Shown: positions 42,831 to 52,980, counted from the stretch's first letter. The stretch: 64,000 bases of DNA from Ruminococcus sp. (GCA_017516465.1 JAFXCR010000051.1:41739-105738); one strand, 5' to 3'. A program made the numbers and translations. The notes: generated by a model from the letters alone, not told the origin.

Positions 42831-43978
42831 TCCGACTTCCTTTCTTCCAGCGGTGTTACCAGTACATCAAATAAATTTTCATCATCCATACTGTCTATTC
42901 CGAACAGAAAAAGTATCTGCTCATAGTTCGCGGGATCAACATATTTTTCAACAGAGCCTTCCATATATTCCGGAGCTATTACATCTATTTCGCTGTAATG
43001 CTGCGTGAGAAACGGTATGAAGCAATCGGCAAAGCTGTCCTTTATCACGAGAAGCTTTCTTTCATTGTTGACCGTTGTTCTCAGCTTCACAAGCGGACGC
43101 TTCTCTCCGAGATACATATCATACATATCTCCTGATTCAAGAAGCGATTTATCATAAAGCTCACCTGAAAAGCTCTTCAGATCGTTATCACAGCCGGTGC
43201 AACTGAGTATCTCTGCACCATCAGGATATCTGTATATATCAATTATATCAGGTTTTACATCGGAATAAAACGTCCTTTCATACAGATTTCCTCTGAAATC
43301 GTCGGCTACATGATCTATGGTGTACTTATCGTAAGCCGTAGGGCTGAATCCGAGTTTCTGGATGACTGTTCTATATACGCAGTATGCTCCGTAACTCGTC
43401 CATTTTGTATCATTTCGGTAGTAGATATAGTTTTCATTCAGCATTTTCAAAATATTATATGCGTCTATATCGCGTATATTCTCATCAAGTTCACTATACA
43501 GACTGTTTATCTGCATACTTTCCGTATTTTTACGGAGATATTCCGGAAAATAACTGTCATATACCCCCGATGATGTCGGAACTGCAGTAAAATAAACAGT
43601 ACCGTCATATTCTGAACAGAATCTGTTGATTATAGCGGCATTCTCACTCGTTGTGCCTCTGTCTGATATCTCAGCATTAAGAAGCATCTTTTCATCCACA
43701 TATACACCGTTTACGATATTTTCCGTAAAAGCCGATCTTATTCCGGAATCGACTGAAATCATGTGATTGCGTGCAGGGAAATCCGTTGAAATACGCTCAG
43801 AAATATATTTGCCGAATTTTCCGTTCATTATTCCAGAAAGAGAAAAAGCTTTTTCTTTATCAGTCTTGTCACCGTATATCGGTACACCGCTGCTTTTCCC
43901 AAAGAAAATAAAAAACATAACAGCCGATATATATATCAGCATGATTACTGCGGTTATTTTATTGACCGTATTTTTCAT
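42827..43978 (-). CDS. DHHW-family (AlgX/AlgJ-like) envelope protein
   Basis: A 383-residue protein with an N-terminal membrane helix (about 8-26) and an extracytoplasmic SGNH-like fold. The DHHW signature appears as YYRNDTKWTSYGAY, so the two histidines are replaced by Thr-Lys. KDSFADCFIPFL is the second active-site block. Such proteins work with an MBOAT protein, encoded just upstream here, to O-acetylate extracellular polysaccharide. The altered DxxW motif leaves its catalytic state open. Confidence 0.82.
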   Translation of the reverse strand: MKNTVNKITAVIMLIYISAVMFFIFFGKSSGVPIYGDKTDKEKAFSLSGIMNGKFGKYISERISTDFPARNHMISVDSGIRSAFTENIVNGVYVDEKMLLNAEISDRGTTSENAAIINRFCSEYDGTVYFTAVPTSSGVYDSYFPEYLRKNTESMQINSLYSELDENIRDIDAYNILKMLNENYIYYRNDTKWTSYGAYCVYRTVIQKLGFSPTAYDKYTIDHVADDFRGNLYERTFYSDVKPDIIDIYRYPDGAEILSCTGCDNDLKSFSGELYDKSLLESGDMYDMYLGEKRPLVKLRTTVNNERKLLVIKDSFADCFIPFLTQHYSEIDVIAPEYMEGSVEKYVDPANYEQILFLFGIDSMDDENLFDVLVTPLEERKSE

Positions 43979-44054
43979 AATTCCCTCCTTATCACAATTT
44001 CAGCAGACAATATATGCCGGAGACTTCCTGCAACTTCCGCATCACCGGATATTC

Positions 44055-45434
44055 CTACATTTTAAGCAGAAGAATCTCCGAGCTTCCACGGTACGAAATA
44101 AGAACTGTACAGAGAATCATCATTGAAATTACGATTACCGGCGAAAGTGCCGTAATGATATTCTGTACTTTCTTCATTCGTGAACGAACAATAATATTTC
44201 TGAAAAAGCTTGCGGCTGTATATATACTTACAATAAGAATAAGAACATAGGATTTCAGAAGATACAGCGACTGTGAATCAGCAAGAACCCTGTTTCCGCC
44301 AATCATGGCGAAAAGGTATTTTATCGAATAGGCAGAGCTTTCGCCTGCCATGAATACTGTACAGATTACAGCTATAATAAAAGTGTATAATCTTCCTGTC
44401 GCCTGAAGATGCTTATCCTTGATAAAATATGTTTCTGCCGTTATGGCTATTCCCCATATTATTCCGCATATCGTACCGCCTGCGTCAAATGTATACCAGA
44501 AGCCAATCAATCCTCCAACTGCAATAAGTACGATATCCTTATACAGCCTGATATCTGATATTGAATAAAGAGGTTTTGCAATATACTGTCTGAACCACTG
44601 TGACGCTTGTATATGCCAGCGGGCAGTAAAGCACCTCACATTCTGGCTGAATATCGGATAATTGAAGTTCTTTGGTATCCTGAAGCCAAAACAGCGTGAT
44701 ATTCCCGCACTCATATCGGAGAATCCGGATAGAGTGAAGTAAAAACTCAGCAGATACGAAACAGCTCCGAGCCACGCTGTAAGTACCGGCATTTCCCCGA
44801 TATCAACGCTTACAGATGCACTATAAAGAGCATAAAGACTATCGGCTGCTATGACTTTTTTGGCAAATCCCTTTACAAAAAATGTAATTCCTGTCCCTAT
44901 ATCGGCAAGTCCGGTGTGCTGACTGTGTAACATTCTCCGGAAACCTGAATATCTCAGCGGAGTTCCAATAATAAGACGTGGGAAAAATATAATATATAAA
45001 GCAAAGGTCACAAAATTCCTGTTATGCTTTGTCTTTCCAGTATATACATCGGCAAGAATTCCCGCTGCTGAAAGTGTAAAAAACGATATCCCCACTGGAA
45101 AAAATTCTTCCGGAATTGACAGCAATTCCCTGTATGCAATGAAAAAATCACTGCGGAATACAAATACAGCAGATATATCAAGCACCAATGCAAGTATCAT
45201 GATGCTTCTGGCCATCCCTTTATTTTTTCTGTATTTTCCAACCAGATGACAGGCAGCAAAATTCATTGCTGTGTATACTGTCATGAAGATGAGAAAACCC
45301 ACACCATTCATAGCACAGAAAATCATACTCAGCACAAGAAGCGTGACATCCCTGTACTTTGCAGGAGTAACATAATATGCAAGCAGAGAAAATGGAAAAA
45401 ATACATATATGAACAGCAGACTGCTATATATCAT
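44055..45434 (-). CDS. MBOAT family O-acyltransferase
   Basis: A 459-residue membrane enzyme with about 11 hydrophobic segments (AlgI/DltB class). The block FTARWHIQASQWFRQYIAKPLY (about 268-288) contains the conserved His of the family; a fitting SGFSDMSAGISRCFGF stretch precedes it. It likely moves acetyl groups across the membrane for O-acetylation of a cell-wall or secreted polymer together with the DHHW protein. The start overlaps the end of the toprim gene by 11 bp. Confidence 0.9.
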   Translation of the reverse strand: MIYSSLLFIYVFFPFSLLAYYVTPAKYRDVTLLVLSMIFCAMNGVGFLIFMTVYTAMNFAACHLVGKYRKNKGMARSIMILALVLDISAVFVFRSDFFIAYRELLSIPEEFFPVGISFFTLSAAGILADVYTGKTKHNRNFVTFALYIIFFPRLIIGTPLRYSGFRRMLHSQHTGLADIGTGITFFVKGFAKKVIAADSLYALYSASVSVDIGEMPVLTAWLGAVSYLLSFYFTLSGFSDMSAGISRCFGFRIPKNFNYPIFSQNVRCFTARWHIQASQWFRQYIAKPLYSISDIRLYKDIVLIAVGGLIGFWYTFDAGGTICGIIWGIAITAETYFIKDKHLQATGRLYTFIIAVICTVFMAGESSAYSIKYLFAMIGGNRVLADSQSLYLLKSYVLILIVSIYTAASFFRNIIVRSRMKKVQNIITALSPVIVISMMILCTVLISYRGSSEILLLKM

Positions 45435-46023
45435 TGAATTCCTCCTTTATCTCTGTAATCCGCTGTCTTAGTTCATCAGCGGTCATCATTGTATTGAGTA
45501 CCTCAACAAGAGATGAGGCTGACATTACCGAAGGCAGTCCGAGACTTTTCTGGAGACGCTCACGCAGAAAACTGCTGTTATCCGAACCGCTTAGTCCATA
45601 CTCAAACAAAGTCAGCTTTGATATATCACCCTTTCCCGAACTTTCAGAAGCAGTTATTCCTGCCTTCTCAAAGGCTTCGAGAAGAATTTCTGCATCCATG
45701 CCTTCAACACCAAGCTTGCCCTCAGCAGAAGGTTTTTCCTTCCTTTTTTCCTTACCAAGAATATCGGGTATATACACATTGCGAATATCTCCACCTTTTA
45801 CTGATCCTTTTATATATCCGCGTATCTTTCTTCCTGCACTGTCGGAATCAGTAAGAATTACTATTCCTGTCGTTGAAGCATAATAACGTACAAGCTCCAG
45901 CTTTTCCTTATCCTTGAAAATCCTGAATCCGTTTGTAACTATTATTATTCCGTCTATTATTGACGACAACTTGATCTTATCGTATTTTCCTTCGACAATC
46001 ACAGCCTGATTAATTTTTATCAT
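45424..46023 (-). CDS. Toprim/DUF4093 protein, ribonuclease M5-like
   Basis: A 199-residue protein with a toprim domain (AVIVEGKYDK, ILTDSDSAGRKIRGYI, GVEGMDAEILLEA) followed by DUF4093-like sequence. This is the layout of RnmV, which matures 5S rRNA. Length is near the usual 180-190. The Glu and DxD metal ligands are present. rnmV commonly sits by ksgA, which is not the case here, so a related toprim protein remains possible. Confidence 0.82.
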   Translation of the reverse strand: MIKINQAVIVEGKYDKIKLSSIIDGIIIVTNGFRIFKDKEKLELVRYYASTTGIVILTDSDSAGRKIRGYIKGSVKGGDIRNVYIPDILGKEKRKEKPSAEGKLGVEGMDAEILLEAFEKAGITASESSGKGDISKLTLFEYGLSGSDNSSFLRERLQKSLGLPSVMSASSLVEVLNTMMTADELRQRITEIKEEFNDI

Positions 46024-46033
46024 ATTACCACCG

Positions 46034-47095
46034 TTAGTTTTTCAGTGCAAGCATTTTTGTAACTGCCTGCTCAAGAACAATCTTTTCATCTCCGCCGGTC
46101 GAATTGAGCGTCATTGCCGTATCACGGAGTATTGCAAGACAACTTCTCAGACGTGCAAGACTTATCCTTGAAGGTGAACGGTACATCTTTTCAATAACAA
46201 ACGCTCTATTGAAATATCCGAAATCCTGAACTACCTCCGAAGCAGTATGTCCGGACTGCTTCGCCATCAGAACACGGTACATATCAAGAAACGAATTGGT
46301 GATGCTTGCAAGAACTGAGCCTCTGTTTTCCTTCGACTGCATCAGTTCATCAAGAGCTTCAAACGCCTGTTTTCCGTCAAACGCCGCAACAGAATCGGCA
46401 AGCCTGAATACAGTTACTCCCGTTTGACGATGCACCATGGAATCAATCATTTCATAGGTAATCTCTCTCCCCTGAGCATACGAACACAGCTTATCCGTTT
46501 CATTTTCAGCGACAAGCGGATCACACAGACATCGTTCTGCAATCTCACGGGCATTGTCAAGGGATATCGCTCCGCCCCGTGATGATACAGCAGCCGAAAT
46601 ATCCTTTGCAAGCTCCTGCGGAGTTTTCAGAGAAAAGCAGACAGCGGCACCATTCTTCGCTATAACATCAGCAATCTTCTTGTTCTTGTCTGCAATCACA
46701 CGGCTTTTCGTCTTATAATCAAACTTTGTCTTTATCTCAAAACCGGTAACATTCATTATTAATATTGTCATCGGCGGAATGCTTTTGAGAACTTCCACAA
46801 GCTGCTTCGTTGTTTCCTCTCGCTGCTCCTCGCAATTATAATCGTTTATAAGTACACAATTATATTCCGCTATCATCGGAATCATTTCCATAAGATCACG
46901 CAATTCCGAAATATCAAGCTTTTTTCCGCTAAGACGGCTGAGTGCAAAATCCTCATTATCCCCCAAAGCCGTTTTTATAATCTGAGATGTCAGCTTTTCA
47001 ACGCCGCTGATATCCTCTCCGTAAATATAATACAGATTACACAGCTCGCCCTTTCTGAGCTGCGTTTTTATTGTTTTCGCATCAGTATATGCCAT
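46034..47095 (-). CDS. holA: DNA polymerase III subunit delta (HolA)
   Basis: A 353-residue clamp-loader subunit. It has the family opening LYYIYGEDISGVEKL with ATPase-like fold but no functional Walker A, and the C-terminal LLMSKENRGSVLASI-type block. Its place next to comEC is conserved across Firmicutes and supports the call. The ATG at 47095 overlaps the comEC stop, with AGGAGGCTGTG as ribosome site. Confidence 0.9.
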   Translation of the reverse strand: MAYTDAKTIKTQLRKGELCNLYYIYGEDISGVEKLTSQIIKTALGDNEDFALSRLSGKKLDISELRDLMEMIPMIAEYNCVLINDYNCEEQREETTKQLVEVLKSIPPMTILIMNVTGFEIKTKFDYKTKSRVIADKNKKIADVIAKNGAAVCFSLKTPQELAKDISAAVSSRGGAISLDNAREIAERCLCDPLVAENETDKLCSYAQGREITYEMIDSMVHRQTGVTVFRLADSVAAFDGKQAFEALDELMQSKENRGSVLASITNSFLDMYRVLMAKQSGHTASEVVQDFGYFNRAFVIEKMYRSPSRISLARLRSCLAILRDTAMTLNSTGGDEKIVLEQAVTKMLALKN

Positions 47096-49092
47096 CACAG
47101 CCTCCTGAATTCATAACCGCCATCTCCGGACAGCGTAATCTCAAAATTATTCAAGCCGGAATTTTCTTCCTTATCTATCAGTATACCCTGCGTCAACACG
47201 TCTCCGTTTACAACAAATGCTCCTCTGTTTCCAGAAGGCTCAATTGTGATTTCAGTTCCGCAGAATTTAACGGATAATGCGTTACTCCGACAGAGTATTT
47301 CCATACCGTCGCCTGAGAAGCATATTTCTTCACCGGCAGAAATCAAATTTTCTCCGGCAGCATATAAATCATCGTAGTTATACCACTTGCCTGCATTTAA
47401 TGGTGCAAGCTCAGAAATATATGCGGCATACTGAGAAGGCTCGTTTTCAAAAAGAAAGATGATATCTGCATAAGATAACCCGTTTTCTGAAAAATATTTC
47501 CTGACGTATACCGGACTGTTATAGTATCCGCTGAGATCAAAAATCTTTGTTACTCCCTTATATGATACAACTGCTGCCGTATTCTTTCCTTTGCCGAGAA
47601 ACGCTATTCTGAATGAATCATACGTCTTTTTCCCTGTAACGGCAGTGAATATCATAGCGGAACAGAATGCTGCTGCCATTGCCAAAGCAGTAAATGCTCT
47701 GTTGTTATACAACACATGAATCACAACAACAGCCGCAGCAAGAGCAAAAATAATCTCTGCTGTGTTTTCTCCGCAACAGCAGAAATATACAATTCTGCTC
47801 TCTGATATGAAATTCATAATATCAATTACAGGATGAAGAAGGTATTCTGCTATTTCGAGTACAGGCAGTATTCCGCCTGTCATCACATAAAATACTCCGA
47901 TAATAAGTGCAGCCGAGCAAAGCGGCAGTAAAATCAGATTTGTTACCGGAGATATGAGAGAGGTTTCCCCGAAATATTTTACTGTCAAAGGAAAGATACA
48001 GAGACTTGTACACACCATTATCAGGAAGCTTCTGACTATACTGCTTCCTGTGAAATTTCTTGTCATATACGGTCCGAATACACCTACTCCGAATGCCGCT
48101 GTTACAGACATAAGAAATCCACTGCTGTATACTGCAAAGGGATTTGCAATACATATAGCAAGAACAGCTCCTGCAAGTGAGTTCAATGTATCACTCTGAC
48201 GTCTGAAGAGTTTCGCAGAATAGACGAAATCTGCCATTATCAATGCTCTTACCGCAGATACAGGCCATTCCGCCATGGTAATGAAAAGAACCAGCAGAAA
48301 ATTCATCAGGATAAAGGGAATTAATCGTCCCAGCCGGAGTCTGCTGAAAATCGTCATAAGCATTACGGCTATTATCGAAATATGAAGTCCTGATACAGCC
48401 ATTACATGACCAATGCCACTCATGCTCAGCGATGTTCTCATGTCCGGATCAAATCCTCTTTTTTCACCGAATATCATCGCTCCGAGAAAATTACCAGTTT
48501 TTCCGCCCATACTGCTCCGGAATCGTGACATTATATCCTCACGATAATCCATAAGAGCATTTTTCAGCTTATTTGAATGTGTTTTCTCCACACTGACGCT
48601 CTCAGGATAATCAGCACTCAGAAAAATATTCTCTGACATGAAGATATCCTTGTTCCTGAACACATAATCATTTTTATGCATCGAGAACTTACATCCCTTA
48701 AGATTCAGTATATCACCGTATCCGGCATTAAGTGTACTGCCGAAATATGTGATTCTTACATCTTCAATGCCGTCAAGCTCTCCCTCTATGGTATACATTG
48801 CAAAATCGCCGGCATAGCTTTCAATACCCACGATTCTTCCGCTGAAATCGGCTGTTCTTCCCGAATATGAAGCTATTCTGTCATAGCCGTAATGTCTGTA
48901 TACCTTTGAAACAGTAAAGGCTGCGGTGAAGAATACAAGCAGCATTACCAGATCCTTTCCTCTGATTCCGCCGGCAAGTATAAGGATCACAAGAAAAAGA
49001 AAAATAACAGCAGATATTATCCCTGTAAAAAATGAAGCGAAAAACAATCCTGCCAGATAAGCCGCAGCAGCACCAATCATTTTTCGCTTCAT
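47095..49092 (-). CDS. comEC: ComEC/Rec2-type competence protein with degenerate C-terminal domain
   Basis: A 665-residue membrane protein. The N-terminal DUF4131 part (about 1-170) is followed by the ComEC channel core with SGIGHVMAVSGLHISI (about 230) and WPVSAVRALIM. ComEC takes single-stranded DNA across the membrane. The last ~150 residues hold a beta-lactamase-like fold remnant (SFRIAFLGKGKNTAAVV) but lack the HxHxDH metal motif that C-terminal ComEC domains usually have. It is shorter than the typical 750-800. Uptake may work without the nuclease-like domain, or the gene may serve another role. Confidence 0.88.
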   Translation of the reverse strand: MKRKMIGAAAAYLAGLFFASFFTGIISAVIFLFLVILILAGGIRGKDLVMLLVFFTAAFTVSKVYRHYGYDRIASYSGRTADFSGRIVGIESYAGDFAMYTIEGELDGIEDVRITYFGSTLNAGYGDILNLKGCKFSMHKNDYVFRNKDIFMSENIFLSADYPESVSVEKTHSNKLKNALMDYREDIMSRFRSSMGGKTGNFLGAMIFGEKRGFDPDMRTSLSMSGIGHVMAVSGLHISIIAVMLMTIFSRLRLGRLIPFILMNFLLVLFITMAEWPVSAVRALIMADFVYSAKLFRRQSDTLNSLAGAVLAICIANPFAVYSSGFLMSVTAAFGVGVFGPYMTRNFTGSSIVRSFLIMVCTSLCIFPLTVKYFGETSLISPVTNLILLPLCSAALIIGVFYVMTGGILPVLEIAEYLLHPVIDIMNFISESRIVYFCCCGENTAEIIFALAAAVVVIHVLYNNRAFTALAMAAAFCSAMIFTAVTGKKTYDSFRIAFLGKGKNTAAVVSYKGVTKIFDLSGYYNSPVYVRKYFSENGLSYADIIFLFENEPSQYAAYISELAPLNAGKWYNYDDLYAAGENLISAGEEICFSGDGMEILCRSNALSVKFCGTEITIEPSGNRGAFVVNGDVLTQGILIDKEENSGLNNFEITLSGDGGYEFRRL

Positions 49093-49105
49093 GATAATTC
49101 ACACC

Positions 49106-49642
49106 TTATTTGAAGAATAAAGGCAGCTTTTCAAGGAAGGTTATATCCTCCCTGTCAGCCGCATCGCCCTCTGCAAGAACAGCTGCTTTTCCGGCTATTT
49201 CACCACCTGCCGCTTCTGTAAGCTTTACAAGAGCCGCAATGGATTCTCCGGTGCTTATTACGTCATCGGCAAGAAGCACACGTTTTCCCCTGAGCATAAT
49301 AGCCTTCTCCTGTGAGAGATAAAGCGTCTGCTCAGCGGCAGTAGTTATTGATTTTACAGTAACCGAAACAGGCTCTGTCATATAAAGCTTGACCGACTTT
49401 CTTGCCACAACATAAGGCTTTCCGGACTGCCTTGACATCTCATAAGCAAGCGGAATACCCTTTGACTCAGCAGTAAGGATAACGTCAAAATCCGGACATT
49501 TCTTCAGCAGTTCTTCTGAAGCAGCAACAGTAAGCTCTGTGTCAGAGAACATGATAAATGCCGCAATATCAAGCTTTTCGTTGAGAGGGCATAGAGGAAG
49601 TTCCCTCTCAAGCCCTGCTATTGTCATTTTATAGGAGTTCAT
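49106..49642 (-). CDS. Adenine/xanthine phosphoribosyltransferase-like protein
   Basis: A 178-residue type I phosphoribosyltransferase. The PRPP loop is VLLADDVISTGESI (about 129-142). DVILTAESKGIPLAYEMSRQ and PYVVARKSVKLYM resemble the adenine PRTase branch. It salvages a purine base with PRPP; which base is uncertain. Start at MNSYKMTI, chosen for the GGAGGCGG ribosome site, inside the end of the HIT gene. Confidence 0.85.
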   Translation of the reverse strand: MNSYKMTIAGLERELPLCPLNEKLDIAAFIMFSDTELTVAASEELLKKCPDFDVILTAESKGIPLAYEMSRQSGKPYVVARKSVKLYMTEPVSVTVKSITTAAEQTLYLSQEKAIMLRGKRVLLADDVISTGESIAALVKLTEAAGGEIAGKAAVLAEGDAADREDITFLEKLPLFFK

Positions 49643-49656
49643 AATCCGCCTCCTCA

Positions 49657-50010
49657 TTATTCAGTCTTTCCGAGTGATTCAGGTCCCCATCCCATTTTTA
49701 CTCCGGCGAGCAGATGGAAATGAAGATGCTTTACAGTCTGACCGGCATCATCGCCGCAGTTGGTGATAATACGGTAGCTTCCGATCCCCTCAGCCTTTGC
49801 AATCTTTGCAGCAGCTTCAAATACCTTTGCAACTAAAGAAGAATTCTCCTCAGTGATCTGATCTGCTCCGCTTATATGTGCCTTAGGTATAATGAGATAA
49901 TGTACAGGTGCTATCGGAGCAATATCCTTGAAACAGAATACATACTCATCCTCATACACCTTTGTGCTTGGTATATCTCCATCAACAATTTTACAGAATA
50001 AACAATCCAT
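49657..50010 (-). CDS. HIT family nucleotide hydrolase (HinT-like)
   Basis: A 117-residue histidine-triad protein: CLFCKIVDGDIPSTKVYED at the start and HLHFHLLAG as the HxHxHxx motif near residue 98. Such proteins hydrolyse nucleoside phosphoramidates or aminoacyl-AMP. It lies 12 bp after alaS, as in several Firmicutes, where scavenging aminoacyl-AMP would fit. Confidence 0.93.
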   Translation of the reverse strand: MDCLFCKIVDGDIPSTKVYEDEYVFCFKDIAPIAPVHYLIIPKAHISGADQITEENSSLVAKVFEAAAKIAKAEGIGSYRIITNCGDDAGQTVKHLHFHLLAGVKMGWGPESLGKTE

Positions 50011-50022
50011 TTTTCATTCTCC

Positions 50023-52653
50023 TCAGCCTATAAATTCCTTAACGATAGACTCAAATGACATAAGAGCCTCATCGACCATATATGTTTTTCCGACACCAGC
50101 CATTGCACTGTCAGGACGTCCGCCGCCCTTACCGCCTGTGATGGCAGCAATTCTCTGAACGATCTTTCCGGCGTGAGCACCCTTTTCAACAGCTCCGGCA
50201 TTGCATACGCAGTAGAATGTACCCTTATCGCCGTCAACTCCGGCAAAAAGAGCTATAACTGGTTCTGCCTTATCCTTTGCACCATCGCCGAGCTTTCTGA
50301 GTGCGTCAGGAGTAACACCGGTCATCATAGCAGAAACTACCTTTACTCCGTTGATATCCTCTGCACCGTCGAATATTGCAGCTACCTTTGCATTGGCAAT
50401 CTGCTGTGTAAGGCTTTCTATCTTCTTGTCTTTTTCCTTCATTTCGGTTGCTGCAGAAGCACACTTTTCAGGAAGCTCCGCAGGATTTGAAACCTTGAGT
50501 GCCTTTGCAGCACGAAGAACCGTGTTCTTGTATTCACCAAGAAGTGCAAGTACTCCGGAACCTGTAACAGCTTCAATTCGGCGTACACCGGCAGCTACCG
50601 AGCTTTCGGAAACAATCTTGAAAAGACCGATCTGTGATGTATTTGATACATGAGTACCTCCGCAGAATTCAATTGAATTATTTGCAGTAACAACTCTTAC
50701 AGTATCACCGTATTTTTCACCGAAAAGTGCCATAGCTCCGAGCTTTCTTGCATCATCAATAGACATTTCGTTCATTGTAACCTCAATTGCACTGAGGATA
50801 TCAGCATTTACAAGTTCCTCGACCTTTGCGATTTCTTCCTCAGTCATAGCACTGAAATGATTAAAATCAAAACGACAAGCCTTTTCATTTACAAGCTGTC
50901 CTGCCTGATGAACGTGATCACCAAGTACCTGACGGAGTGCATACTGAAGAAGATGGGCAGTTGTATGGTTTCTCATAATGGAGAGACGGCGTTCCTTTTC
51001 AACCTGTGCAAGAACCTTATCACCCTTGGAGATGCTTCCCTGTTCAATAGTAGCCATATGGAGGAAGTGTCCCTCAGACTTGATAGTATCATCAACAGCA
51101 GCGATGCTTCCGCCATTGATAATTACACCTGTATCACCTGTCTGTCCACCCGATTCTGCGTAGAAAGGAGTAATGTCAAGAACTATAACAACATTGTCAC
51201 CTTCAACAGCATTTTCGATCTCAATACCATTCTTGTATATTGCAAGAACCTCAGCGTCCTTTACCTCGAATGCTGTATATCCTGTGAATACTGTATCAGG
51301 AGCGTCAATTTTTATGCTGTTGTCTGCCCATGATGATCCAGCCTTTGCAAGGTGATCCGCCTTTGCAAGATTACGCTGCTCAAGAGCAAGTTCCTTGAAG
51401 CGGTCAACATCGACATCAAGTCCCTTTTCCTCGCAGATCTCAATTGTAAGATCGATCGGGAATCCGTATGTGTCAGAAAGTCTGAATGCGTCATCGCCGG
51501 AAAGAGTATTCTTCTTTTCAGCAGCAAGCTTGTCCATATACTGGTTGAGAAGCTCTGTACCCTTGTCAATTGTCTTGGCAAAAGCCTCCTCCTCAACACC
51601 GATGATCTTTTTGATGTAGTCTCTCTTTTCTGCAAGTTCAGGATATGCACCGGCATTTTCGTCGATTACAGTATCAGCAACTTCGCAGAGAAAAGGCTTT
51701 GTGATGCCTAAAAGTCTGCCGTGACGTGCAGCTCGTCTGAGAAGACGTCTGAGAACATAGCCCCTGCCTTCGTTGGAGGGCATGATTCCGTCACCGACCA
51801 TGAATGTTGTACTTCTGATATGGTCTGTGATAACACGGAGAGAAACGTCAGTTTTAGCGTCATTCTTATATTCTACGCCAGCAAATCCGCAGATATGCTT
51901 CATGATTTTCTGAACAGTATCTACCTCGAAGATATTGTCAACGCCCTGCATTACGCAGGCAAGACGTTCAAGTCCCATACCGGTATCAATGTTCTTGCTT
52001 TCCATTTCAGCGTAATTTCCGTTGCCGTCGCTGTCAAACTGGCTGAATACGAGATTCCATATCTCGATAACACGATCGCAGTCGCTTGCCTGTTCAAAAT
52101 TCTCGAAAGGACCGTAAGCTTCTCCACGGTCAAAATGAATCTCTGAGCAGGGACCGCAAGGACCTGAGCCGTGCTCCCAGAAGTTATCCTTCTTGCCGAG
52201 ACGGATAATTCTGTCCTTTGGAATACCGATGTTCTCCATCCAGATCTTTTCAGCTTCGTCATCGCTTTCAAAGATGGTAATCCAGAGTCTTTCAGCCGGA
52301 ATTTCAAGTGTCTTTGTAAGGAATTCCCATGCCCACGCAATAGCCTCAGGCTTGAAATAATCGCCGAATGAGAAGTTGCCAAGCATTTCAAAATAAGTAC
52401 CGTGACGAGCCGTTTTACCTACACTTTCAATATCGGGTGTTCTGATACATTTCTGGCAGGTTGTTACTCTCTTGTTAGGCGGAACAGCCTGTCCGAGGAA
52501 ATATTTTTTCAGAGGTGCCATACCTGAATTGATGAGCAGAAGGCTCTTATCGCCCTGAGGAACAAGTGAAGCACTTGCCATTCTCGTATGGTTCTTGCTC
52601 TCGAAAAATGAGAGATATTTTTCACGAAGATCATTTAATCCGGTCCACTGCAT
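50023..52653 (-). CDS. alaS: Alanyl-tRNA synthetase
   Basis: An 876-residue class II synthetase of full length. Motif 1 region SFLNINSGMAPLKKYF-type (here LLINSGMAPLKKYFLG), RHGTYFEMLGNFSFGDYFK and a class II motif 3 (TGMGLERLA) are in the catalytic domain. The editing domain holds the zinc ligands HTTAHLL and CGGTHVSNT. A C-Ala domain with GGGRPDSAMAGV ends the protein. It is controlled by a T-box leader immediately upstream. Confidence 0.97.
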   Translation of the reverse strand: MQWTGLNDLREKYLSFFESKNHTRMASASLVPQGDKSLLLINSGMAPLKKYFLGQAVPPNKRVTTCQKCIRTPDIESVGKTARHGTYFEMLGNFSFGDYFKPEAIAWAWEFLTKTLEIPAERLWITIFESDDEAEKIWMENIGIPKDRIIRLGKKDNFWEHGSGPCGPCSEIHFDRGEAYGPFENFEQASDCDRVIEIWNLVFSQFDSDGNGNYAEMESKNIDTGMGLERLACVMQGVDNIFEVDTVQKIMKHICGFAGVEYKNDAKTDVSLRVITDHIRSTTFMVGDGIMPSNEGRGYVLRRLLRRAARHGRLLGITKPFLCEVADTVIDENAGAYPELAEKRDYIKKIIGVEEEAFAKTIDKGTELLNQYMDKLAAEKKNTLSGDDAFRLSDTYGFPIDLTIEICEEKGLDVDVDRFKELALEQRNLAKADHLAKAGSSWADNSIKIDAPDTVFTGYTAFEVKDAEVLAIYKNGIEIENAVEGDNVVIVLDITPFYAESGGQTGDTGVIINGGSIAAVDDTIKSEGHFLHMATIEQGSISKGDKVLAQVEKERRLSIMRNHTTAHLLQYALRQVLGDHVHQAGQLVNEKACRFDFNHFSAMTEEEIAKVEELVNADILSAIEVTMNEMSIDDARKLGAMALFGEKYGDTVRVVTANNSIEFCGGTHVSNTSQIGLFKIVSESSVAAGVRRIEAVTGSGVLALLGEYKNTVLRAAKALKVSNPAELPEKCASAATEMKEKDKKIESLTQQIANAKVAAIFDGAEDINGVKVVSAMMTGVTPDALRKLGDGAKDKAEPVIALFAGVDGDKGTFYCVCNAGAVEKGAHAGKIVQRIAAITGGKGGGRPDSAMAGVGKTYMVDEALMSFESIVKEFIG

Positions 52654-52677
52654 ATTGATTACTCCTTAAATTTAATT

Positions 52678-52886
52678 AAAAAAGCCCCGCCGCTATGGGA
52701 CGAAGGCTCTCGTGGTACCACCCAAGTTCAAAGGAAGAATCCTTTCTCTTTTTCCTTAACGCAGAAAAAACGCTGCGGTTTTCCACAGAAGCTCAGGGGC
52801 AGCACCCATCCTTAGTGTAAAAGCTCGCACCAGCCGCTTTCTCTCTGAAACACCTTGCAGACAGTCAATCCCGTCTATGCTATACT
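52678..52886 (-). promoter_or_regulatory. T-box leader of alaS
   Basis: The minus strand has the T-box signature GGGTGGTACCACG (52709-52731 region), followed by a terminator GAGCCTTCGTCCC...GGCGGGGCTTTTTT ending at 52678. Upstream are the stem I parts, including AGAGAAAGCGGCTGGTGCGAGC and a GGGTGCTGCCCC segment that may hold the alanine specifier codon (GCT or GCC). The leader opens the gene when uncharged tRNA-Ala binds. Confidence 0.92.
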
Positions 52887-52892
52887 TCTTTT

Positions 52893-52920
52893 ATTATAGC
52901 ATATTTTCCGGAAATGTCAA
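52893..52920 (-). promoter_or_regulatory. Promoter of alaS
   Basis: TTGACA (52915-52920), 16-bp spacer with the palindrome TTTCCGGAAA, TATAAT (52893-52898). Confidence 0.85.
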
Positions 52921-52980
52921 TGGTTTTCCAGCATTTTTAACCTTTTTTCTTTCATTTCAACTGCATTGACATAACAGACC

